Positions 1 through 6,200 of a stretch of 14,954 nt of DNA are shown one piece after another; positions within the stretch are counted from its first letter, which is position 1; each line of letters begins with the position of its first letter. The stretch is taken from NCBI GenBank assembly GCA_020201295.1, contig JAIVHA010000031.1, positions 1 to 14,954 of the forward strand, read 5' to 3'. The position numbers and the translations under genes were made by a program. Source of the DNA: Lysobacteraceae bacterium (GTDB taxonomy: Bacteria > Pseudomonadota > Gammaproteobacteria > DSM-19610). The notes under the pieces are model-generated. The model saw only the letters and a program-made list of their open reading frames with translations, searched no databases and was not told the DNA's origin.

Positions 1-222
1 CTGGAGCGGGAAGGTGAGGTGCGTGGTCACCGGCTTGATGTCGATGCCCGCCAGCGAGTTGCCACCGGAGAAGTCCTTGATGGCCACCTCGAAGGTGCTG
101 GACTGCAGCGTCAGGCTCACGTCGTCGACGCCGTCCTGCATGATCTTGTTGGCGTGTGCGGAAGTGGTGGCCAGCAGCCCGGCGACCAGCGCCAGATTAC
201 CGATGCGGGAAAACTGTTTCAT
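1..222 (-). CDS. Secreted/periplasmic protein of unknown function, 5' part only
   Basis: The first 74 codons of a minus-strand gene start at ATG 222-220 and run off the left edge of the window. Residues 1-24 form a clear Sec signal peptide: a short basic start (MKQFSR), a hydrophobic core (LALVAGLLA) and an AHA cleavage site before Asn25. The mature start is polar and rich in beta-type sequence (DDVSLTLQSSTFEVAIKDF), which suggests an exported soluble protein. I do not recognise a family from this fragment. A G-rich stretch just before the ATG (GGGGGG, spacing about 5) may serve as ribosome binding site. The signal peptide and start are well supported; the function is unknown. Confidence 0.7.
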   Translation of the reverse strand, partial: MKQFSRIGNLALVAGLLATTSAHANKIMQDGVDDVSLTLQSSTFEVAIKDFSGGNSLAGIDIKPVTTHLTFPLQ

Positions 223-256
223 TGGAACCCCCCAAGTCTGGAATGTCTTCGTCAAC

Positions 257-353
257 CCACCCCTTTGGTGGATCGTTGCCTGTTGAGTCGCACGGCAGGT
301 CCCGTCGGTTCAAACCGGCCGGGGGTTTATGCCCCCGTTATTCGCTTGTTATA
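257..353 (-). promoter_or_regulatory. Structured 5' leader and weak promoter candidate of the secreted-protein gene
   Basis: Three short perfect stem-loops precede the minus-strand secreted-protein gene: 257-271 (CCACC/GGTGG), 306-317 (CGGTT/AACCG) and 320-337 (CGGGGG/CCCCCG). On the minus strand a TATAAC hexamer at 353-348 could be a -10 box, but no good -35 lies at the right distance. If it is the promoter, the leader is roughly 120 nt. No known riboswitch class is recognisable. This is a weak call based only on inspection. Confidence 0.25.
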
Positions 354-412
354 AAAACCCTAAGATAATTAACATTATCCAGCTTTCGGGACCCCAGGCA
401 ACGGCAAAAGGC

Positions 413-525
413 CTAAATGGCGGCATCGAAGGCGCCCCGGTAGCGGGCCCGAAGCCGAAGCGTGGGTAGTATTCAGGGTGTCCGAACACGATCAAAAAGG
501 GATAGCCGCGTTCGCGCAGCAAGCC
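413..525 (-). pseudogene. Remnant of a GNAT (YhbS-like) N-acetyltransferase
   Basis: Reading the minus strand from 525 to 442 gives LLRERGYPFLIVFGHPEYYP followed by RFGFGPA. This is the characteristic strand/loop block of YhbS-type GNAT acetyltransferases (the 'GHPxYYxRFGF' signature that shapes the acetyl-CoA site). In a different frame, 444-413 then reads ARYRGAFDAAI and a TAG stop, which resembles the C-terminal tail of the same family ('RYxxAFDA'). The acetyl-CoA binding segment upstream, and the stretch between the two blocks, are missing. The gene has therefore lost its 5' part and suffered an internal, frame-breaking deletion. It cannot make a functional enzyme. The homology ends abruptly at 525-530, next to a possible repeat at 533-548. 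Confidence 0.6.
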
Positions 526-532
526 GGAAATC

Positions 533-548
533 GGGGACATATTTATTT
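533..548. repeat. Possible RAYT-associated repeat fragment
   Basis: The string GGGGACATATTTATTT resembles the GGGGACAGATTTATTT-like sequences that often flank REP-associated tyrosine transposase (Transposase_17) genes in gammaproteobacteria. It lies exactly where GNAT homology stops. No transposase is present and there is only one copy in the window. The identification rests on memory of the motif and is tentative. Confidence 0.25.
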
Positions 549-595
549 ACTGGCCCAATGCGCAAGCGACGAAAATCCAGGGGCTGGCGATGATC

Positions 596-703
596 TATAT
601 GTCGAGAAATACCTGAATTAACGACATATAAAGCCAAACTGGCGACTGCTTCGACACATATTCTCTGGATATGTCGAAAATATTTGAAAAACACGACACA
701 TGA
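596..703. promoter_or_regulatory. Cluster of CGACA/TGTCG half-sites upstream of fic
   Basis: Five related half-sites sit in about 110 bp of AT-rich DNA upstream of the fic reading frame. TATATGTCG (596-604) and CGACATATA (622-630) form a perfect 9-bp inverted repeat with a 17-bp spacer. TCGACACATAT (651-661) faces ATATGTCGA (669-677) across 7 bp. CGACACAT recurs directly at 652-659 and 694-701. This spacing and repetition suggest operator sites for a DNA-binding regulator. The regulator is unknown. A weak promoter could lie downstream (TTGATT 725-730, GATAAT 746-751, spacing 15). Confidence 0.4.
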
Positions 704-783
704 TGGCATGCATGGCCCATGCTGTTGATTCGGAATATGAAATTCGATAATGCAGTAAATTGAATGTAAGGGGATTTTATTGA

Positions 784-1890
784 ATGCCCGGCTTTGATCC
801 CACCAAGCCCTATAACGACCTCCCGCCCCTGCCGCCTGGCCAAGAGCTGGAAACCCGCGCCGTCCTGAAACTCTGCATCGAGGCGCGGGCGGCGTTGGCC
901 AGGCTGAAAGAGATGGGTCAGACCCTCCCCAACCAGGCTGTCCTGATCAATACGATCCCGCTCCTGGAAGCCCAGGCGAGTTCCGAGATCGAGAATGTGG
1001 TGACCACCACGGATCGGCTGTTCCGCTTCGCCGATGCCGTGGGCAATCAGGCCGACGCCGCCACCAGGGAGGCGTTGCGTTACCGCACGGCGCTCAACCA
1101 CGGGTTCCATGCACTGCAGCGGCGGCCGCTGAGTACCGGCATCGCGGTGGAGGTCTGCCGCATCATCAAAGATGCCGACCTGGATATCCGCCGTGTGCCA
1201 GGCACGAAACTGGCGAACGAGCGCACCGGCGATATCATCTATACGCCGCCAGAAGGCGAGGCGCTGCTGCGCGACAAACTCGCCAATTGGGAGCGATTTA
1301 TTCACGAGTAAGAGGATCTGGACCCGCTGGTGCGCATGGCCGTCGGTTATTATCAGTTCGAGGCCATCCATCCGTTCACGGACGGCAACGGCCGCACAGG
1401 TCGTGTGCTGAACATTCTCTACCTGGTAGATAAGCAGCTTCTGGAGCTGCCGGTGCTGTACCTGTCCCGCTACATCATCCACAACAAGGCGGATTACTAT
1501 CGCCTGCTGCTGGATGTTACACGCGACGCACACTGGCAGGAATGGCTGGAATACATGCTGCTTGCCGTGAAGGAGACCGCCGATTGGACGTCAGCCAAAA
1601 TCCGTGCCGCTCGCCTGCTGCAAAATCACACGGTCGACTATGTGCGTCGACGCGAGCCGGTGATCTACAGTCGTGAACTGGTCGACCAGATCTTCATCCA
1701 GCCCTATTGCCGCATCGGCAATCTCGTGGATGCCGGTATCGGGCACCGTGAAACGGCCTCGAAATATCTGAAGACCTTGTGTGATATCGGTGTATTGGAA
1801 GAGATCAAGGCCGGTCGTGAAAAACTGTTCGTGCATCCCAGGTTCCTGCGGCGGCTGACGACCGATTCCAATGAATTCGAGCACTATTAG
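784..1890 (+). pseudogene. Fic-family AMPylase (class II), interrupted by an in-frame TAA
   Basis: The two halves lie in one frame and together span 369 codons, about the size of class II Fic proteins (roughly 370 residues). The only lesion is TAA at 1309-1311 (codon 176), where a Lys codon (AAA/AAG) would fit. Residues 66-71 (SSEIEN) match the inhibitory helix motif (S/T)xxxE(G/N); Glu70 would block the ATP gamma-phosphate site. Codons 196-207 after the stop encode the intact catalytic motif HPFTDGNGRTGR. The C-terminal region (about 280-350) looks like a winged helix. Fic enzymes transfer AMP from ATP to hydroxyl side chains of target proteins; this target is unknown. The start is ATG 784 with TAAGGGG at 767-773. 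A restart at GTG 1330 or ATG 1336 could yield a Fic core without its inhibitory helix, but the possible SD (AAGAGGA, 1310-1316) is rather far away. Confidence 0.85.
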
Positions 1891-1912
1891 ACAAAGGGAT
1901 TGATCCGCGCTG

Positions 1913-1937
1913 TTCGCGGGCAAGCCCGCTCCTACAG
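1913..1937. repeat. Solo REP element
   Basis: TTCGCGGGCAAGCCCGCTCC followed by TACAG is a single REP unit of the kind known from Pseudomonas. It contains the GCGGGC/GCCCGC stem and the conserved CTCCTACAG tail. It lies between the convergent fic and cupin remnants. Unlike the other copies in this window it has no inverted partner. Confidence 0.7.
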
Positions 1938-1947
1938 GGGGCGGGGG

Positions 1948-2327
1948 TCAGGGTCCGGTCGGGCCGGCAACGCGATTGGGGAAGGACACCTCCAGCACCA
2001 CACACCCCGTATCGGTGTGGAACGGCCCGTGCAGTTCGCCCGGCGGTCGCTCGCGTAATGGCCGGCTTCCAGCCACAGGCCGAAGGCCTGGTCGTAGAGT
2101 CGGCCGCTGACGATGAAGACCTCCTCCGGCTAGGCGTGGGTCTTGCCGCCGGACGAGGTGGTGTCGGCACCCGGGAGGAAGCGCGTCAGGCGGGTGTATT
2201 CCCCCGTATCCGGGTCAAGGCTGAGTGTCAGTTGCTCAGCCATGCCCTCGAGTCCCTCGATGGGTGTCCAGCGCTCGCGGCTTTCCGGGGCCAGGGTGTT
2301 CCAGTAGGTGGTGGTTGATTTCGTCAT
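1948..2327 (-). pseudogene. ChrR-like cupin-domain protein, broken by a TAG and a frameshift
   Basis: From ATG 2327 the minus strand reads a small cupin protein of about 125 residues. The first block ends LTRFLPGADTTSSGGKTHA and then meets TAG at 2132-2130; the sequence resumes in frame as PEEVFIVSGRLYDQAF. Near 2043-2055 a one-base loss (or two-base gain) shifts the frame, after which RPPGELHGPFHTDTGCVVLE and the rest continue to TGA at 1950-1948. The pattern of metal-ligand residues (His, EE, then PPGxLHxPF) resembles the cupin domain of ChrR-type anti-sigma factors. That assignment is by motif only. The gene starts 8 bp after the lysA stop, so it was probably the last gene of the lptM-lysA operon. 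With two lesions it is non-functional unless both are sequencing errors. Confidence 0.75.
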
Positions 2328-2335
2328 GGGCAGCT

Positions 2336-3227
2336 TCAATCCGCCAGCACGCTCTCCCCGCGCATCAGGTCGTCCAGGCTTTCCCGCTCCCGCGCCACGT
2401 GCACGCGCGCGCCGTCCACCAGCAGCTCCACGGCGCGCGGCCGGGTGTTGTAGTTGGAGCTCATGGAAAAACCGTAAGCGCCGGCGGAACGCACTGCCAG
2501 CAGGTCGCCGGGCTCCAGGGTCAGTTCGCGGTCCTTGCCGAGGAAGTCGCCGGTCTCGCACACGGGGCCCACCACGTCATAGGTACGGGTGGTGCCGCCG
2601 GTACGCGTAGCCACCGGCACGATCTCCTGCCAGGCGCCGTACAGGGCGGGGCGCAGCAGGTCGTTCATGGCGGCGTCGACGATGGCGAAGTTCTTGTGCT
2701 CGCCACACTTCAGGTAGGTGACCCGGGTCAGCAGCACGCCGGCGTTGGCAATGATGGCGCGGCCCGGTTCGATGAGGATCTCGTAGGGGCAGTCGTCCAG
2801 GGCCTCCAGCAGCGGGCGCAGGTATTCCTGCGGTTGCGGTGGCTGTTCGTCGCGGTAGCGCACGCCCAGGCCGCCGCCCAGGTCCAGGTGTTCCAGGGCG
2901 ATGCCGTCTTGCTCCAGTTCCCGGGCCAGGTGCAGGACGCGCGCCAGGGCGTCGACGAAAGGGCCGTTCCAGTTCACCACCGGAGACGATGTCAAAGCCC
3001 GAGCCCAGGCGCGCCAGCAGGTTCAGCACCGCCAGGTTTGAATTGGCCTTGACGGCATAGCAGACCAGGTGGGGGCGTGTGCCGAAGGCGGCATCGAAGG
3101 CCTTCCAGTGGCGCTCCAGGGTGGCGCGGGAATAGACGTAGGCGGGTGTGCCATGGGCTTGCGCTAGGTTTGCCAGGTCCACGTTCTCGGCCCACAGGCG
3201 GCCGTCGCGGTACTCGAAATGATCCAT
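2336..3227 (-). pseudogene. lysA: Diaminopimelate decarboxylase with an internal frame-breaking deletion
   Basis: LysA decarboxylates meso-diaminopimelate to lysine using PLP. The N-terminal block (MDHFEYRDGRLW to DIVSGGELER, about 87 residues) includes the PLP lysine, Lys60 in YAVKANSN. At about 2961-2970 the sequence jumps to another frame, GPFVDALARVLHLARELEQ, and runs intact to TGA at 2338-2336. That block keeps the GGGLGVRY and EPGR phosphate-binding motifs and the active-site Cys (CETGDFLGKDR). About 297 codons remain against roughly 415 in the family, so about 118 codons of the barrel are missing, including the segment that normally carries the HIGSQ motif. The product would terminate early or be scrambled. 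The gene starts at ATG 3227, sharing one base with the lptM stop. Confidence 0.85.
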
Positions 3228-3334
3228 CAGCGCGTTTCCTGGGTGTCGTCGCTGTCGGGCAGGAACAGCGGGCCCTTCTGGCCGCAGCCGGACAGGCAGA
3301 GCAGGAGGACCAGCAGCAGGAAGAGCTTGGACAT
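3227..3334 (-). CDS. lptM: Small outer-membrane lipoprotein LptM (YifL/LppL)
   Basis: This is a 35-residue lipoprotein. Residues 1-16 are a lipoprotein signal sequence (KLFLLLVLLLCLSG) with Cys17 as lipidation site, followed by the family hallmark GCGQKGPLFLP. In E. coli, LptM associates with the LptD/LptE translocon and helps it mature. In many gammaproteobacteria, as here, it lies directly upstream of lysA or dapF. The TGA stop overlaps the lysA ATG by one base, implying translational coupling. No clear Shine-Dalgarno precedes ATG 3334. The gene is intact although lysA behind it is not. Confidence 0.85.
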   Translation of the reverse strand: MSKLFLLLVLLLCLSGCGQKGPLFLPDSDDTQETR

Positions 3335-3413
3335 GGAGGGGATACCGGGCAGTGGTTCAAGGGCGGCAGTATACGGCATGGAGCGGGTGCGGATGAACCG
3401 GCTGGGGTTGGAA

Positions 3414-3597
3414 TGGCCACGGAAGCACACGGAAAGTATTGGGGCCTGGGTACGTCTGTAGGAGCGGCCTTGGCCGCGAATGTATGTGGTGGTACACAGC
3501 CAAACCATTCGCGGCCAAGGCCGCTCCTACAGGGAAGCTATTGCACGGATTCAGCTGACATTCCACATAGCGGTTTATCCGTGTGGTTCCGTGGCCA
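3414..3597. repeat. Outer arms of a nested inverted repeat
   Basis: TGGCCACGGAAGCACACGGA (3414-3433) and TCCGTGTGGTTCCGTGGCCA (3578-3597) are inverted copies matching at 19 of 20 positions. They enclose the REP pair at 3456-3532. The whole 184-bp block occupies most of the space between the divergent lptM-lysA and carboxylesterase genes. It contains no reading frame with family resemblance. The arrangement resembles a composite miniature element. Confidence 0.7.
3456..3532. repeat. REP pair, 27-bp perfect inverted repeat
   Basis: Two 27-bp arms (3456-3482 and 3506-3532) are exact reverse complements around a 23-bp spacer. Each begins CTGTAGGAGCGG at its outer end and has the variable core CCTTGGCCGCGAATG. 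The type is the BIME-like REP doublet of Pseudomonas and relatives. It would form a long hairpin in RNA or single-stranded DNA. Confidence 0.85.
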
Positions 3598-3667
3598 TCA
3601 ATCCCGGGATGGCGCGTGTATCCGACTGTCCTTGCAATTCGCACCCATCCTCGGTGTACTGCCGCCC

Positions 3668-4333
3668 ATGACCGACTACCTGCCCGCCATCGAGATCGAT
3701 CCCCCCGCGTCGCCCATCGCCAGTGTCATCTGGCTGCATGGCCTGGGTGCCAGCGGCCATGACTTCGAGGGACTGGTGCCGGAGCTGGGGTTGGTGGAGC
3801 AAGGCGTGCGCTTTGTGCTGCCCCATGCGCCCGAACTGCCGGTGACCATCAACCAGGGCTATGTCATGCCCGCCTGGTACGATGTCGTCGGCCTGGACCT
3901 TACGGCGCGCCAGGACGCGGCGGGCATGCACCGCTCGGCGGGTCGTGTAGCGGACCTGGTGGTGCGCGAGATCGAGCGCGGCGTGCCGGCCCGGCGCATC
4001 GTGCTGGCGGGCTTCTCCCAGGGCGGCGCCGTGGCCCTGCACGTTGCGCTGCGCTACCCGCAACGCCTGGCGGGGGTGCTGGCCCTGTCCACCTACCTGC
4101 CCCTGGCGGACACGGTGGCCAGGGAAATGGACGCGGTGCAGCAAGGCCTGCCGGTGTTCTTCGGCCACGGCGACCGCGACGAGGTGATCCCGCTGCCGGT
4201 GGGGGCGCGCAGCCGCGACCGGCTGGAAGAGCTGGGCTGCCTGGTGGAATGGCACGGCTACCCCATGGCCCATTCCGTGTGTGTGGATGAGGTGGCGGAC
4301 ATCCGCGCCTGGCTGACGCGCCGGCTGGCATGA
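3668..4333 (+). CDS. Carboxylesterase/phospholipase-type alpha/beta hydrolase (EstB-like)
   Basis: A 221-residue alpha/beta hydrolase of the carboxylesterase/acyl-protein-thioesterase family, cytosolic (no signal peptide). The oxyanion-hole strand VIWLHGLGASGHDF lies at 20-33 and the nucleophile elbow GFSQGG puts Ser117 at the active site. Asp171 (GHGDRDEVIP) and His202 (PMAHSV) complete the triad. Their spacing equals that of Pseudomonas fluorescens EstB (114/168/199), from memory. Substrates are likely short acyl esters or acylated proteins; the natural one is unknown. ATG 3668 was chosen because the homology begins a few residues later; upstream in-frame codons run through repeat DNA. No convincing SD is visible. 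The gene is intact. Confidence 0.88.
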   Translation: MTDYLPAIEIDPPASPIASVIWLHGLGASGHDFEGLVPELGLVEQGVRFVLPHAPELPVTINQGYVMPAWYDVVGLDLTARQDAAGMHRSAGRVADLVVREIERGVPARRIVLAGFSQGGAVALHVALRYPQRLAGVLALSTYLPLADTVAREMDAVQQGLPVFFGHGDRDEVIPLPVGARSRDRLEELGCLVEWHGYPMAHSVCVDEVADIRAWLTRRLA

Positions 4334-4352
4334 CCTATATCAATGATAGGTC
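4332..4352 (+). terminator. Hairpin overlapping the esterase stop codon
   Basis: GACCTAT (4332-4338) and ATAGGTC (4346-4352) form a 7-bp stem with a 7-nt loop directly at the esterase TGA. Only a short, imperfect T-rich tract follows, so it is at best a weak intrinsic terminator. The REP hairpin 50 bp downstream could act with it. Confidence 0.3.
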
Positions 4353-4399
4353 GATTCCTTATCGGGTAGCCTGGGCACACGCTGGGCCTTCCCGGGGCG

Positions 4400-4472
4400 A
4401 TCTGTAGGAGCGGCCTTCGGCCGCGAACGGGATTGCCAGGCGGGTTCGCGGCCGAAGGCCGCTCCTACAGAT
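4400..4472. repeat. REP pair, 29-bp perfect inverted repeat
   Basis: Arms at 4400-4428 and 4444-4472 are exact reverse complements with a 15-bp spacer. Each carries the CTGTAGGAGCGGCC outer end and its own core, TTCGGCCGCGAAC. It sits between the esterase and the cytochrome c gene, both on the plus strand. Confidence 0.85.
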
Positions 4473-4555
4473 GGCGAACCGGTTACACGACACACTCGCA
4501 GGAGCAGCAGCCTCTGGCCGCGCATCTGCCCGCTGTCAATCCTCTTGGAGATACT

Positions 4556-5587
4556 GTGAAACGCAGCCTTGTATTCCTCGCCGCCCTGATGGGTCTTGCC
4601 ACGGTCCAGGCGGAACCTGACGGTAGTCGCCTCTATGCCCGCCACTGCGCGGCCTGCCATGGGTTGGAAGGCACCGGCGGCGTGGGGGTACCCCTGGCAC
4701 TGCCCGCCTTTCTGGCCGGTGCGCCCGATGCCTACCTGGAAAAGACCATTCGCCACGGTCGCCCCGGCCGGGTGATGCCCGCCTTCACCGGACTCTCCGA
4801 CGCCGAGGTGGAGGCCATCGTCGCCCACATCCGCGGCTGGCATCCCCAGGCGCCGGACGCCATGGCCGCACGCGTCCCCGGTGACGTGCAGCGTGGCAAG
4901 ACCCTGTTCGCCGCGCACTGCGCCGCCTGCCATGGCGCCGACGGCAAGGGCGGCCACGGTACCGGGGTCACCTTCTCCCGTCCCCGCGACCTGCCCATCA
5001 TCGCGCCGGCCCTGAACAACGCCGGTTTTCTGGCCGCCGCCCCCGACGGCATGATCAAGCACACCCTGGTGCACGGTCGCGAAGGCACACCCATGACCTC
5101 TTTCCTGGAGCAGGGCTTGAGCGAAGCGGATATCGATGCGGTGGTGGCCTATGTGCGTTCCTTCGAGCAGCACGCCGAGGCGCCGCCGGAGCTGGGACAC
5201 GAATCCCCCGTGATCACGCGGATATCACCCTACAGTCTGCAGGAAACCATCGAGAGCGTGCAGCGCGCCGCCATCGGCTACAATTTCCGGCTCATCCGCG
5301 AGCAGTACCTGCAGGACGGCCTGGTGCCCGAAGGCGAGGAAGATCCGCGCCAGGTCGTCATCTACTCCTGCAACTTCAAGCTGCTCGACGACGTGCTCAA
5401 GGTCGATCCGCGCGTGGGCCTGTTCCTGCCCTGCCGGGTGACGGTGGTGGAGCAGGAGGGCGAGGTGCGGGTGATGACCATCAACCCGCGGCGCCTCAGC
5501 TACCTGTTCAACAACCGTGAACTGGACGAGGCCTGCGAGGGAATGGCACGCATGTACGAGGCCATGCTCGAGGAGGCCACGCTGTGA
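4556..5587 (+). CDS. Diheme cytochrome c fused to a C-terminal DUF302 domain
   Basis: This 343-residue protein starts at GTG 4556, with TTGGAG 5 nt upstream as SD and a signal peptide (KRSLVFLAALMGLATVQA) cut after Ala19. Two class I cytochrome c domains follow: CAACH at 31-35 with Met74 as likely axial ligand, and CAACH at 122-126 with Met180. Residues about 225-343 form a DUF302 domain, recognised by the block VVIYSCNFKLLDDVLKVDP and then VGLFLPCRVTVVEQ. The protein should be periplasmic with two covalent hemes. It probably transfers electrons, and the DUF302 part may bind a ligand or partner. DUF302 has no established function. The next gene encodes another DUF302 protein, so the two probably work together. 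I see no lesion. Confidence 0.85.
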   Translation: MKRSLVFLAALMGLATVQAEPDGSRLYARHCAACHGLEGTGGVGVPLALPAFLAGAPDAYLEKTIRHGRPGRVMPAFTGLSDAEVEAIVAHIRGWHPQAPDAMAARVPGDVQRGKTLFAAHCAACHGADGKGGHGTGVTFSRPRDLPIIAPALNNAGFLAAAPDGMIKHTLVHGREGTPMTSFLEQGLSEADIDAVVAYVRSFEQHAEAPPELGHESPVITRISPYSLQETIESVQRAAIGYNFRLIREQYLQDGLVPEGEEDPRQVVIYSCNFKLLDDVLKVDPRVGLFLPCRVTVVEQEGEVRVMTINPRRLSYLFNNRELDEACEGMARMYEAMLEEATL

Positions 5588-5605
5588 TGTCAATTATCAT
5601 GTTGT

Positions 5606-5738
5606 CACCGCAAAGGCGCAAAGTACGCGAAGAAAAGCCGGGATTCATGTCCAGGATCATCATCTCCAGGCATGGGCAGCCGGGTAAGGGCATGTACCGA
5701 TTCTGTAAATCCTTGGCGTCCTTTGCGCCTTTGCGGTG
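5606..5738. repeat. Inverted repeat of the CCGCAAAGGCGCAAAG type
   Basis: Arms at 5606-5632 and 5712-5738 are inverted copies matching at 25 of 27 positions, with 79 bp between them. The core CACCGCAAAGGCGCAAAG is a dispersed intergenic sequence I recall from many proteobacterial genomes. The element fills the gap between the two DUF302 genes. Its right arm ends in GGTGG, which may also be the ribosome binding site of the next gene. Confidence 0.7.
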
Positions 5739-5748
5739 GAAATTCAGC

Positions 5749-6195
5749 ATGAAACAGGCAATGCTCCTGCTGGCTCTCCTGACCGGGATGCTGCCGGTCC
5801 AGGCCGAAGGCCTGCTCATGGTGCGGTCCGCACAGGAATTCCCAGAGGCCATGCTCACCCTGCAAGGCGCCATCGAGTTGCAGGGCTACACCTTGTCGCG
5901 GGTGCAGCGCGTGGACATCGGCCTGACCGCCTCCGGTTTCACCACGGACCTGTACCGGGTGGTGTTTCTTGGCAAGATCGAGGAACTGCGTGAGCTGACG
6001 GAGAAACACCCGGAACTGATCCCCTACCTGCCGCTGAAGATTGCCGTGTTCGCGGAGGGCAACGAGACCCTGCTGGTCAGCTACGACCCGGCCGAGTTCA
6101 GCCGCCTGTATCCAGAGCCGGAATTGCAGCCCTATTTCGAGCGCTGGGCACAGGATCTGCGGGAGCTGCTGGAGGTGGTGCGGGAGGCGGAATAG
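5749..6195 (+). CDS. Stand-alone periplasmic DUF302 protein
   Basis: This is a 148-residue protein with a signal peptide (KQAMLLLALLTGMLPVQA, cleavage after Ala19). The rest matches the DUF302 fold: an N-terminal helix (FPEAMLTLQGAIELQGYTLS), the strand TDLYRVVFLGKIEEL, then LIPYLPLKIAVFAEGNETLL and a C-terminal helical tail. ATG 5749 was chosen because the signal peptide starts there; upstream in-frame codons lie inside repeat DNA. GGTGG (5735-5739) is the best SD candidate. It follows the cytochrome c-DUF302 gene by 161 bp, suggesting a functional pair in the periplasm. It converges on cyaA with only 5 bp between stops. The biochemical role is unknown. Confidence 0.8.
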   Translation: MKQAMLLLALLTGMLPVQAEGLLMVRSAQEFPEAMLTLQGAIELQGYTLSRVQRVDIGLTASGFTTDLYRVVFLGKIEELRELTEKHPELIPYLPLKIAVFAEGNETLLVSYDPAEFSRLYPEPELQPYFERWAQDLRELLEVVREAE

Positions 6196-6200
6196 TACGC

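Noticed and set aside
257..337. Riboswitch in the leader of the secreted-protein gene
   Set aside because: Three short stem-loops are present, but no conserved core of a known riboswitch class was recognised.
1309..1311. Recoding of the fic stop as selenocysteine or pyrrolysine
   Set aside because: The codon is TAA, not TGA or TAG, and no recoding structure is evident.
595..1533. A 312-codon open frame on the minus strand across fic
   Set aside because: The plus strand encodes Fic with all motifs; the antisense product resembles nothing.
2130..2132. Amber readthrough (pyrrolysine) in the cupin
   Set aside because: The same gene also has a frameshift further on, so decay or error explains both more simply.
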